Notes under the pieces: model-generated
The model's database searches: none
What the model saw: the letters and a program-made list of their open reading frames with translations, nothing else
What the model was told of the DNA's origin: nothing
Shown here: positions 47,041 through 55,458 of the stretch, one piece after another
Numbering within the stretch: position 1 is the first letter of the stretch
Layout of the letters: each line of letters begins with the position of its first letter
Assembly: GCF_040529045.1 (NCBI RefSeq)
Contig: NZ_CP131914.1
Location: forward strand, 3,518,501 to 3,582,500
Direction: 5' to 3'
Length of the DNA stretch: 64,000 nucleotides
DNA from: Xanthomonas indica
GTDB lineage: Bacteria; Pseudomonadota; Gammaproteobacteria; Xanthomonadales; Xanthomonadaceae
Translations under genes and position numbers: made by a program

Positions 47041-47131
47041 GCAACGCCCCCTTCGGGCAGAGATCACGCGTGCGGCAGGCACGCGAAACGCTGCGTTAGA
47101 GTAGCGTTGATGCAGGAATATGAGTCACGCC

Positions 47132-47145
47132 TGCATACGTATTCA
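47132..47145. promoter_or_regulatory. Predicted LacI-type operator, copy 3
   Basis: TGCATACGTATTCA, identical to 39156-39169, lying 92 bp upstream of the alpha-glucosidase start codon. Confidence 0.78.
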
Positions 47146-47462
47146 GCACAAGGACAGCACCAGAAATGACGCTAAAACCTTGCACCGACTCTTATACAAA
47201 AATCCAACCAAGAAATCCGACAGCGTTTGAAACTATAAAACCACCCATCACTTACCAGAAAATTCAATATACACTCAACATTGAAATAGATTCTGAGTAA
47301 ATCGAATCTAATTAGTGAAAATTCGGCACTGAAAATTATGCACCGCTTGAGAGCATCAATCGTAACCCTTGACTACCTACGGCAGCCGATCTTTGGCCCG
47401 TAAAACGTTCAGTAGGCGCTGCTACTGCCAGACATGGCCACTCTGCGGTGCAAGATACAAAT
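47146..47462. other. AT-rich border region between the maltodextrin locus and the T4SS
   Basis: About 320 bp with clearly lower GC than anything else in the window (many A/T runs between 47161 and 47340) and no ORF of note. It has a 7-bp inverted repeat tagattc/gaatcta (47287-47293, 47304-47310) that, read leftward, is followed by TTTC and may weakly terminate the T4SS operon. Compositionally this is the left boundary of the secretion island. Confidence 0.55.
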
Positions 47463-47939
47463 TCAATACTTCTTAAAGAAAGGCCTCGTGCACTCAGTGA
47501 ATTTAACAAAACATTGAGATCCAGTTCTCTTACTACACGCCTCGGATGCCAGCTCACCAGCTTCCCTTTCATCTTTCGCCGCAATAATACTGCTCCCAAC
47601 GCCCTTAGCTGGATTCGCTATAGCGACACATTGGTTAAAATATGTCATTTTGACAGAGCAATCACTCACTCCCACCGCATGACATTTATCCAAAGCGTCT
47701 TGGACTGCATCATCTTTACTAAACTTCCCAACAGAACTCCACCCTTCCTGACCTGCGTCAGACATCACTATCGCACCCCAGGTTTTAATCCATTCACCAG
47801 TGGGACGAGCGGGAGCAGAATCCTCATCAGGAAGACATTGGGCACTACCTGCTTGAACCCCACCTGGACATCGAGTCTGGGCAAAGCAGCTCCCAGATAA
47901 CGTCAGGAGAAATAAGAAAACAGCAGAAAAGAGCCTCAT
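47463..47939 (-). CDS. Exported Cys-rich DUF4189 protein at the end of the T4SS operon
   Basis: 158 residues from ATG 47937-47939 with SD GAGG; an in-frame GTG at 47951 overlapping the virB6 stop would add 4 residues. The signal peptide is MRLFSAVFLFLLTLSGSCFAQ. The mature protein has eight cysteines and the DUF4189 pattern (GAIVMSDAGQEGWSSVGK, DALDKCHAVGVSDCSV, YFNQCVAIA, EACSKRTGSQC), so it is probably a disulfide-stabilised periplasmic protein. Lower GC than its neighbours. Role unknown: a T4SS accessory or an immunity-type protein are both possible. Confidence 0.85.
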   Translation of the reverse strand: MRLFSAVFLFLLTLSGSCFAQTRCPGGVQAGSAQCLPDEDSAPARPTGEWIKTWGAIVMSDAGQEGWSSVGKFSKDDAVQDALDKCHAVGVSDCSVKMTYFNQCVAIANPAKGVGSSIIAAKDEREAGELASEACSKRTGSQCFVKFTECTRPFFKKY

Positions 47940-47947
47940 AAAAGTCC

Positions 47948-49039
47948 TCACACTCTATTATCGTAAGCACCGCGACTACCGGGCTGTGCCACTTGAGTTG
48001 AAGGCTCAGCGCCCCTATTCATTGTATTCACTGTAGAAGTTGTCGCGTTAGTGCTTACGTTACTATTGGTTGCAGGCGCTTGGGGCGTATAAGGCCGACC
48101 GGAAGCCGGATCCCTACCAACCTGTCCCAAGCCCGAATACGGCGAGAACTGGCCGAGCGTGCCCTGGAAGAACGCAGCCGCCATCGGCGGTGCCGTGATG
48201 ATCAGCGTGCTCAACACCAAGCCGATTCCTCCTTGTTGCAGCGCCATGCTGCTGACGCCTTCGCCTGTCCCGTTGGACGCAGCCCATGTGGCGAGAAAAC
48301 CCGCTCCCACTGCCGCGATGACTTTCGTTGCAAGACCAACAGTGAAGCTCAGGACCGCCAGCGAGAAGACCGTCCCGATTCCGTACATCAGCCACTTCTG
48401 GAACAGAGACTTGGTGACATCAAATAGCAGGCACAGGATGAACAAGGGCCCAAAGCCGATGAATAGCGCCATTGCCAGCTTGTTCAGCAGCAACAGCGAA
48501 CCACCGACAACGCCAGGCCCGGCCATGCCAAGGCCGGTGAAAAGCCGCGCGCGATCCTTCTCTTTTTCCCGCTCGGCATTGCCCGCAGTGTTGATCTGAT
48601 CGATGCTGGTCATGGCCACCTGCATCAGCGCGAGATTCTTATCGATCGCGGCGTAGGGGCTCTCGGAGCTGCCGGTCACGGTCTTCACGATCGCACTGCT
48701 GAGCCCGTCGGTCAGCCTCCAGTAGAGCCCGTCCATCGCCGCATCACCGGTTGTCGCTCCAGGCCTGGCAGCGGACACCATGCTCATGGCCACGCCGATG
48801 ATCAACGCGGCGCGTAGCGAGGTCACCACCAGTTCCATGGCCGATTCGCGCGACTGCCCGGTTGCGACTCGATAGCCCTTCAACAGGATCCACAGCGTCA
48901 ACGCACTCATCGCGGTCACGGTGACCCACCACGACATGCGGATGAGCAGCGACCATTGGAAATAGTCGATCTCATCGCGCAGAAAGTTGTTGATGAGCGT
49001 AAAAAACGCGTAGTTGCTGAAACTATCGAGAAATCCCAT
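47948..49039 (-). CDS. virB6: VirB6, T4SS inner-membrane channel component
   Basis: 363 residues with about 6-7 hydrophobic helices, typical of TrbL/VirB6: SALTLWILLKGYRVATGQSR after helix 1, VVGGSLLLLNKLAMALFIGFGPLFILCLLF in separate helices, KWLMYGIGTVFSLAVLSFTV. The C-terminal tail (about 310-363) is Asn/Thr-rich and polar. The SD GGAG is 6 bases before ATG 49039. It follows virB5 after 78 bp. Confidence 0.92.
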   Translation of the reverse strand: MGFLDSFSNYAFFTLINNFLRDEIDYFQWSLLIRMSWWVTVTAMSALTLWILLKGYRVATGQSRESAMELVVTSLRAALIIGVAMSMVSAARPGATTGDAAMDGLYWRLTDGLSSAIVKTVTGSSESPYAAIDKNLALMQVAMTSIDQINTAGNAEREKEKDRARLFTGLGMAGPGVVGGSLLLLNKLAMALFIGFGPLFILCLLFDVTKSLFQKWLMYGIGTVFSLAVLSFTVGLATKVIAAVGAGFLATWAASNGTGEGVSSMALQQGGIGLVLSTLIITAPPMAAAFFQGTLGQFSPYSGLGQVGRDPASGRPYTPQAPATNSNVSTNATTSTVNTMNRGAEPSTQVAQPGSRGAYDNRV

Positions 49040-49117
49040 GACCGCTCCGTAACGCAGACGCTCATCGCTGAGCTGCTTTTTGCTGATCGATTCCTTTCAA
49101 TGAATCGGGCAGCGTGG

Positions 49118-49909
49118 TTAATCTTCGATGCTCAATTGCTTGAAGCCATCAGGCCGATTTGACTTGGCCAGTTGCAGGGCTCCGCCCATCACAGCGCCAC
49201 CGACCAGCTTGCTTGCGAAATCGCTCAATCCCGAAAACCCTTCGAACAAACCGCCACCGCCCGTCGTCGTGGCGGACGGTGCCTTCTTGCCGTTCATCGC
49301 CGCCCAGGCACCGGCCGACTGCACCTGATTCAGATACGACAGCCGCTTCTCGTAGGCGAACATCGCCGCCTCCGTCTGCTGCCGGTCGATGTCCATCAGC
49401 GCCTTGAGCGCGATCAGCTTATTGGTGTTGTCCTCCAACATGCCGATTTGCTCGGGCTTGATGCTTTGGCGTTCCTTTTCGATATCACGCAACCGCTGCA
49501 ACCGCTTCTCGGTGATGTCGTACATCGCCACCATGTAGTTGTATTGGGAATTGCGCGTACGCTGAATCAGCTCGCAGGTCTGCTGCTGCTCAGTCGATAC
49601 GGACGTTCCTGCTGTGGTACTGGCGCAATCGGACACTCCATAGTTGTCGTCGACTTTCTGGAGTTTCTCCTTGGGCTTCTCCACCTCTTCGCCACTCGGC
49701 TTTTCACCCGTCGTTTTGGTGATGAGATTCGCCTTGCGAATCTCTTCCAGCTTATCGTTCAGCTTATTGGTGTTCTGTTCGTTGGCTCTGATTTGCTTAT
49801 CATCCACCACTTTCCACTGCGCAAGTGCAGTAACTGGCAGGAACGCGCACGTGGCAACGGCAGCAGCGACAGCAAGTCGAACACCAGAGTTTTTCACGAT
49901 CTTTTTCAT
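49118..49909 (-). CDS. virB5: VirB5, T4SS minor pilus subunit
   Basis: 263 residues from ATG 49907-49909 (SD GAGG, 7 bases upstream). The signal peptide is MKKIVKNSGVRLAVAAAVAT, ending near VTALAQ. It has a long, strongly helical region (about 45-210) with SQYNYMVAMYDITEKRLQRL and two cysteines flanking TTAGTSVSTEQQQ, then a Gly-rich hydrophobic C-terminus. This matches VirB5-type proteins by position and pattern; sequence similarity to model VirB5 is low in this family. Confidence 0.86.
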   Translation of the reverse strand: MKKIVKNSGVRLAVAAAVATCAFLPVTALAQWKVVDDKQIRANEQNTNKLNDKLEEIRKANLITKTTGEKPSGEEVEKPKEKLQKVDDNYGVSDCASTTAGTSVSTEQQQTCELIQRTRNSQYNYMVAMYDITEKRLQRLRDIEKERQSIKPEQIGMLEDNTNKLIALKALMDIDRQQTEAAMFAYEKRLSYLNQVQSAGAWAAMNGKKAPSATTTGGGGLFEGFSGLSDFASKLVGGAVMGGALQLAKSNRPDGFKQLSIED

Positions 49910-49965
49910 AAACACCTCAACTAAGAGCTTTGAGAACACTGCCATGGATGACCCGGGCAACGCAG

Positions 49966-52437
49966 TCAGCTGACCGCCGCCGCCCCCCGATTATCCGAAG
50001 ACACCGACCTCGCCGGGCCCGCTTTTCCGGAACCCTTGCGCCGTGCATAGAACTCGCTCAACCACTGTTCGGGCGTCAGATCGTCCGGCGCGACGCCGTA
50101 CTCCTTGGCCTTGCGCTCCAACACCTGGTGCATGATCTCGATATTGTCGGTCGACGCCGAGATGACCGACAGCGCATCGTCCATGCCGCGCAGATTGAGC
50201 TGGCACACCGACGACCCGTGGCCCTGCTTGACCAGGAAGCAACGCGAGCGCTCGTCCAGGCTGACCACCACCTGGTACTCGGCCTCGGTGAGCTTGAGGC
50301 CGTCCATGTAGTCTTCCTTGCTGGCGTTGGGATTGGGCAGCAGGATCATGGTCGCGGTCTGTTCGACCAGCGCCGCGGAGATGTCGCTGGCGAGCGCATC
50401 TTCCGGGCTCTGGGTGGCGAAGATGCCCAGGCCGTTCTGCTTTCGGATGGTCTTCTGCTTGTTCTTGGCGAACTCCTTCAGGCCACCCTTGCCGTCAAGG
50501 ATCTTCCAGAACTCGTCCATCACGTAGATCAGCGGCCGGCCGTCGATCAGGGCCTCCAGCCTATGCAGCAGGTAGTTGATGACCGGAACGCGCACTTCCG
50601 GGTTGTCGATGACGTCGGTGTAGTCGAAGCCGATGATGCTGGCCTTTTCCAGGTCGATCGTATCGACCGGATTGTCGAACACCCAGCCATGCGAGTTGCC
50701 GGCGGTCCACTTGCGCATGCGTGCGTACAGGCCGTCGTCACCCATGTTGGGCAGGCTCTTGCGGAAATTGGTCATGCTGCGCAGGTGCATCGGCGTATCC
50801 AGCATGCCTTCCACGCCGCGGAAGATATCCTCCTCCTCGCGCGAGGTGTACTCGACTTTGCCGGCCAGGACCTTGATGAGGTCGGCCAGGAACTGCACGT
50901 TCGCCTCGGTGCGCTCGCATTGAAACGGGTTGAAGCCGGTGGGCTTGCCGTTTTCCAGCGCCAGGTAGTTGCCACCGCAGGCGCGCACGAAGATCTCGGC
51001 ACCGCGATCCTTGTCGAAGAAGAAGATGGTCGGGATCGGATCGAACTTCTGCACCTGGCTGAGCAGGAAGTTGATCAACGCGGTCTTACCGGTACCCGAC
51101 TTGCCGATCACCATGGTGTTGGCAATCGCCTTTTCGCCCAGCGAGTTCTCCGCCGGATGCGTGGCGTGGAAATTGAAGTAGTACGGCTGGCCGTTGGTGG
51201 TCTGCAGGGTGGTGACGCACTCGCCCCACGGATTGTTTTCGCGCTTGCCCTGAGCGAAGTTGTGCAGCGGCGACAGGCCAAGGAAGTTCAGCGAGCTGAC
51301 ACTGGCGATCCGCGTGCGGTAGCGCCAGTTGCCTGGCAACTGGGCATAGAAGGAGGACGCGACCGCCAGATCCTCCTTGGTCGAGACGAAACCGGCGTTG
51401 GACAACTCCGCGCGCGTGGTGGCCACCTGCTGCGCAAGCTTTTCCTGGGTATCGGCGTAGACCGCGATGGTGAAGTGGTACTCGCCCAGCACGAAATTGC
51501 CCGACGACAGCTGGTCCATCGCCAGGTCCAGCTCGTGGATCTGGCTCACCGCCTTGTCGCCGGAGGACACCATCATGCCCTTGGTGCGGTCGAGCACCTT
51601 CAGCGCATCGTGCCGGCCCATCGGGCTGAAGGAGTGGGTCACCACGTACTCGAAGTCGAGATACTTCAAGCCATTGAGAATGCCGGGATAGGTTCCGTCG
51701 GTGTATTCCTTGATGTTCAGAATGGCACCGAAGTGATTGATGCCCTCGGGCGTCTTGATCACGAAGTCGCCGGTCTTGTTGGCGAACATGTGCTTGCTGA
51801 CCGGCAGATAGGCGGGCACCGGGGCCTGCAACACGGGCACCGGCTCGTCGATGCGGTTGATCAGATAGCCGAAGAACTCCAGCGCCTCGGAGAACACCAC
51901 GCCATTGCTGGCCTCGTACATGCTCAACCGGTAGGGCGAATAGTCCTTCAGCACGGCTTCGACGTTGCCGGCGAGCTCGAGCACCTTGGCGATCGCCTGG
52001 TCCTGCTCGGACTGCAACTGCGGAATGCTCGACGACTTGTCCATGAGACGCTTACCCGTCACCACGGGGCGATAGATCATGGTCATGTACAGCTCGTTCT
52101 GCATGATCTTCTGCGAGGACAAGGTGCCGTAGTACTGGTCCGACAGGTCCTGGTTGAACGCCTGCTTGAACTTGCCGGAGGTCTTGATGCGGCGGCGGCG
52201 GCGCACGTCGTGCACCCAGAACGCCACATTGGCGAAATCGGGGGCGCGCAGCGTCTGCAGCATGCGATTGAAGGTGTTGTGCCGGTGTTCGATCTCCCAC
52301 TCTTCGCGGCCCACGAACGGAAGCCCGCCCAGGTGCCAGACCAGCATGAAATCTCCTCCCGTCGTCTTCAGCACGGACGGCGCCACATGCGTGGAGATGG
52401 AGATGAACTCGCTGATCGAAGTATCCGGGATGAACAT
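49966..52437 (-). CDS. virB4: VirB4, T4SS ATPase
   Basis: 823 residues from ATG 52437 (MFIPDTSISEFIS); the SD is weak, and upstream in-frame codons lack a better one. The N-terminal domain (about 1-420) is followed by the RecA-like domain: Walker A GKSGTGKT at 445-452, IFFFDKDRGAEIFVRACGG, Walker B-like GRPLIYVMDEFWKIL, and IFATQSPEDALASDIS. It energises pilus assembly and substrate transfer at the base of the channel. Confidence 0.96.
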   Translation of the reverse strand: MFIPDTSISEFISISTHVAPSVLKTTGGDFMLVWHLGGLPFVGREEWEIEHRHNTFNRMLQTLRAPDFANVAFWVHDVRRRRRIKTSGKFKQAFNQDLSDQYYGTLSSQKIMQNELYMTMIYRPVVTGKRLMDKSSSIPQLQSEQDQAIAKVLELAGNVEAVLKDYSPYRLSMYEASNGVVFSEALEFFGYLINRIDEPVPVLQAPVPAYLPVSKHMFANKTGDFVIKTPEGINHFGAILNIKEYTDGTYPGILNGLKYLDFEYVVTHSFSPMGRHDALKVLDRTKGMMVSSGDKAVSQIHELDLAMDQLSSGNFVLGEYHFTIAVYADTQEKLAQQVATTRAELSNAGFVSTKEDLAVASSFYAQLPGNWRYRTRIASVSSLNFLGLSPLHNFAQGKRENNPWGECVTTLQTTNGQPYYFNFHATHPAENSLGEKAIANTMVIGKSGTGKTALINFLLSQVQKFDPIPTIFFFDKDRGAEIFVRACGGNYLALENGKPTGFNPFQCERTEANVQFLADLIKVLAGKVEYTSREEEDIFRGVEGMLDTPMHLRSMTNFRKSLPNMGDDGLYARMRKWTAGNSHGWVFDNPVDTIDLEKASIIGFDYTDVIDNPEVRVPVINYLLHRLEALIDGRPLIYVMDEFWKILDGKGGLKEFAKNKQKTIRKQNGLGIFATQSPEDALASDISAALVEQTATMILLPNPNASKEDYMDGLKLTEAEYQVVVSLDERSRCFLVKQGHGSSVCQLNLRGMDDALSVISASTDNIEIMHQVLERKAKEYGVAPDDLTPEQWLSEFYARRKGSGKAGPARSVSSDNRGAAAVS

Positions 52438-52474
52438 AGGGGAATAACTCAGAATCCGTTTCGTCTTGCCAAGG

Positions 52475-52578
52475 CCCGGTGCGCATGCACCGGGAACCGC
52501 CGACCGCGCTCGTAGCTGCAACGCGCCGACACGAAAAACCGAACAACCCCATGCACGACTTCAGCGTCGTGCATGGGG
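52475..52578 (-). promoter_or_regulatory. Two perfect hairpins between virB3 and virB4
   Basis: Hairpin A: cccggtgc (52475-52482)/gcaccggg (52487-52494). Hairpin B: ccccatgcacgac (52547-52559)/gtcgtgcatgggg (52566-52578), 13 bp with a 6-base loop. Neither has a T-tract. In the 166-bp virB3-virB4 spacer they may stabilise or process the mRNA, or lower downstream expression. Confidence 0.7.
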
Positions 52579-52603
52579 CCGAGACCCGGTGCCCGGTTCC
52601 AAG

Positions 52604-52915
52604 CTAGCGCTTGGCACCCGGCACGTCTTTCCTGTACTCATTCGGCGAGAACACCCACATGCCGGAATAACGCTGCAGGTTGCGCACGCGCATCCTCATC
52701 ATCCAGCGCAACCCCAACATGCGGAAGATCATCTCGTCCCGCTTGGTCATCTGCTGCATGACGAAGACGATGACGGGAATGAGCAGCAGCAGCCACATAT
52801 CAAAATAGATACCCATCAGGAAGCCGCCGCCCGCACCGATGAAGAACGGGATGTACGGCACCCCGAAGAACATCGCCGGCCGGGTGCAGCCCCGGAAAAG
52901 TACGTTCTTATGCAT
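52604..52915 (-). CDS. virB3: VirB3, T4SS inner-membrane protein
   Basis: 103 residues; MHKNVLFRGCTRPAMFFGVP at the start is characteristic of VirB3, followed by one or two hydrophobic helices (YIPFFIGAGGGFLMGIYFD, LLLLIPVIVFVMQQMTKRD). The start overlaps the virB2 stop by 8 bp. Confidence 0.95.
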   Translation of the reverse strand: MHKNVLFRGCTRPAMFFGVPYIPFFIGAGGGFLMGIYFDMWLLLLIPVIVFVMQQMTKRDEMIFRMLGLRWMMRMRVRNLQRYSGMWVFSPNEYRKDVPGAKR

Positions 52916-53303
52916 AGTGCAGGACGTGCTGGATCATCTGAATCGCGGCGGTGGCCTTGCACTCCGTCTGGCCGGTATCGCCGATCAGCATCTTGGCCAG
53001 CTGACCCGCCGCGCCGATCAGCACGCCACCCAGCAGCACCGGCGCCACTTCGGCAACGCGCTTGTGCGCGAACGCGATCTGGTAGCCGGCGAAGACGACC
53101 GCGATGGTTACCACGACGACCGAGGCCATGTTCAGGATGTTGTTGGTCTTGCCGAGGAAGCCGCACACCTTCTGGTCGGCGCCGGCATAGTCCTGCGCCA
53201 TCGCAAAGCTCGACGCGAGCAGAGCCACGGTGAACAACGCCGCCTGCAGCGCCGCCTTACCGACGACCTTGGCGTTCGACTTCAACTGATTGTTCTTGAA
53301 CAT
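52908..53303 (-). CDS. virB2: VirB2, T4SS major pilin
   Basis: 131 residues. A long signal sequence (about 1-37, FTVALLASSFAMAQ) and two hydrophobic helices joined by a short basic loop (NMASVVVVTIAVVFAGYQIA FAHKR, then VLLGGVLIGAAGQLAKML), the VirB2 fold. The mature N-terminus contains two cysteines (one in KVCGF, one near TECKA), which could form a disulfide. The start is MFKNNQLKSN at 53303. Confidence 0.95.
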   Translation of the reverse strand: MFKNNQLKSNAKVVGKAALQAALFTVALLASSFAMAQDYAGADQKVCGFLGKTNNILNMASVVVVTIAVVFAGYQIAFAHKRVAEVAPVLLGGVLIGAAGQLAKMLIGDTGQTECKATAAIQMIQHVLHYA

Positions 53304-53376
53304 CGTGAGTATCTCCTTGACTGGAAAACAGGGGGTGATCAAAAAGCCACTTGCATGGCCGCGCTACTGCATCTGG

Positions 53377-54261
53377 CTAGAATACGAAGGCCCCGTCGCC
53401 AGACGTCGGCGGCGGCGTACTTGAGCCAGGAACGGCCGCTCCCGCCACGGCCTGGGGCGCGTGTGCGGCAACGTGCGGAGCTGGGGGCGCCCCGCCACCT
53501 GCAGGAACCGCCACTCCTTTGCCGGCGCCTGTAGGTCGTATCACATAGAGATCAGCATCTGTCGCTGTCGGCTGTGCCGTCGCGGCCGCCACTGCGCCAG
53601 CGGTCTGCGGCGCCGGCGCCGCAACGGCAGCTTGGGGACGCATCGATGGCTGGCCTTGCGCAGCGAGCCCGTTGGCAAGTCGATCGGCCGCCGAGTCGAT
53701 GCGCCGCGACACGATCGAATCGACTTCGCGCACCGCTGCGGCCTTCGCCGAATCGGTGACCATGCGCCGCACGCCGCCCGCCGGGATCACCGGGATCGCG
53801 CCCGCGGTGGACACGGCAAGCGCCCTGCCCTGATTGATTGACGCATAGACCTTCTGCACGTAGCCGTGCCGATACCCGGTCTCGAAGTTGCCGGAGTAGT
53901 AGCAACTGAACGACTTGCCCCAGTTGCCACCGGAACGGCTGTAGCACTCGGCCAGGATCCTGGACGCGGCCTGCAGATTCGGACAGGTCTTGAACGCCTT
54001 TTCGTAGGTATCCAGACCGTACTTGATCAGGTTGTAGCGGTTGACCTGGCCCAGGCCAAGGGAAAAATTGTAGCCCTTCTCCTCCAGCATCCGCGCCGTG
54101 GCGACGGCCTCGGACAGGTTCTGCGGCTGGCGCACCAGGCGCCCACCAACCACCCCGATCGCGAACGGATTGTGCGACGACTCGACGCGCACAACGTGCT
54201 GCATGACTTCAGCCGGAACCGCCATTTCGGGACAGCTCAGTAGTTCCATGCCTGGCAACAT
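53377..54261 (-). CDS. virB1: VirB1, T4SS lytic transglycosylase
   Basis: 294 residues. The SLT domain (about 10-150) has catalytic Glu E27 in QHVVRVESSHNPFAIGV, then YNFSLGLGQVNRYN and CYYSGNF. There is no classical signal peptide in the first 20 residues, so export is by an unknown route, or the start is further on (second ATG at 54249). The C-terminal half (about 200-294) is Pro/Ala-rich and looks disordered. It cuts peptidoglycan locally for channel assembly. Confidence 0.93.
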   Translation of the reverse strand: MLPGMELLSCPEMAVPAEVMQHVVRVESSHNPFAIGVVGGRLVRQPQNLSEAVATARMLEEKGYNFSLGLGQVNRYNLIKYGLDTYEKAFKTCPNLQAASRILAECYSRSGGNWGKSFSCYYSGNFETGYRHGYVQKVYASINQGRALAVSTAGAIPVIPAGGVRRMVTDSAKAAAVREVDSIVSRRIDSAADRLANGLAAQGQPSMRPQAAVAAPAPQTAGAVAAATAQPTATDADLYVIRPTGAGKGVAVPAGGGAPPAPHVAAHAPQAVAGAAVPGSSTPPPTSGDGAFVF

Positions 54262-54395
54262 GCCGTGGTTACTCCTTATGCATCGGCGTCGTGGTCAATC
54301 GCCCAGAACGCCGCAGATGTCGCAAATCAATCGTGTTGGAAGAAAAATTCAAAGTCAATTGGCGGATTTCCGCCTTGTCACTTCAATGAACATAT

Positions 54396-55439
54396 TCACC
54401 CTCCACCCGAATGCGTGCGCTCCGGATCGAAATCGATACCGGTGATATAGCGCCGGCCCGCGTGCGATTTGATATGGACAACGATGTCGATGGTCATCAT
54501 CAGCAAGCGCTTGATGACGGCGAACTCCAGACCCGACCCTTCGGCCGAAGCCTTGACCATCAGCGCCAACTGGTCCCAGGTCTGCCCGATGCTGCCAGCA
54601 TGGCAACTGGTGATGGAACCCGGATGACCGGAGGCGCAGTTGCGAATGAAGTAGAACGACTCGTCGCCGCGCAGCTCGGCCAGGATGATGCGGTCAGGCT
54701 TCATGCGCAGGCAGGCTTCCATGCAGCTCTTCGCGGTGACATTGCTCGTGCTTTGTCCACCTTTCGAATAGAGCAAATGCACGGAATTGGGCTGACTGAT
54801 GAAGAGTTCGCGTGCATCCTCGATCGTCACCAGCCGCTCTTCGTGCGGGATGTGATTCACCAACGATTTCATGAAGGTGGTCTTGCCGCTACCGGTGGCA
54901 CCGGCGACGACGATGTTCTTCTTGAACAGCACCGCCTTCTTGAAGAATTCAGCGTAATCGCGCTGCCGCCGCAACTCGAGCAGTTCGCGGTCCTGCTCGC
55001 TGAGTCCCGACTGCACTTCCAGGATCTCCTGGAAGAAACCGTCTTCCTTGTACTGCTCCAGCGTCTTGGTGTGCTTGGACGGCAGTCGGATGGTGATGGA
55101 CACCTTGCCGGCGTCGCACGCCGGCGGGATCACGAACTGCGCGCGCTGCCCGGTGGGAAAGGTCAGCGACACCACCGGATCGGCATCGGTGATGCGCTGG
55201 CCGGTATTGCTCTCGTTGACCACCGCCGTGCAGAACTGCCGCGCGCGGTCGAAGGTCAGCGACGGAATGTCCATCCGCTGCCAGCCACGCAGGGTCTCCA
55301 GGTACAACTCGCCGGGACGGTTGATGCAGATTTCCGTCACTTCCGGCGAGTTCAGGTATTCCAGGATGCCCAGCACCGAGTACTGGTAATCCAGGAAATC
55401 CGTGGAGATCTGCGCGGTCGGGGAGTCGTCGAACGTCAC
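54396..55439 (-). CDS. virB11: VirB11, T4SS hexameric ATPase
   Basis: 347 residues from a GTG start (55437-55439), 19 bp after virB10; the SD is weak. The N-terminal domain is followed by Walker A GATGSGKT at 180-187, an Asp box (VTIEDARELF), EACLRMKPDRIILAELRGDE (Walker B), and FIRNCASGHPGSITSCHAGS (His box). It is the traffic ATPase that switches between pilus assembly and secretion. Confidence 0.96.
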   Translation of the reverse strand: MTFDDSPTAQISTDFLDYQYSVLGILEYLNSPEVTEICINRPGELYLETLRGWQRMDIPSLTFDRARQFCTAVVNESNTGQRITDADPVVSLTFPTGQRAQFVIPPACDAGKVSITIRLPSKHTKTLEQYKEDGFFQEILEVQSGLSEQDRELLELRRQRDYAEFFKKAVLFKKNIVVAGATGSGKTTFMKSLVNHIPHEERLVTIEDARELFISQPNSVHLLYSKGGQSTSNVTAKSCMEACLRMKPDRIILAELRGDESFYFIRNCASGHPGSITSCHAGSIGQTWDQLALMVKASAEGSGLEFAVIKRLLMMTIDIVVHIKSHAGRRYITGIDFDPERTHSGGG

Positions 55440-55458
55440 GTCGCTGTCTCGTTCTCGG

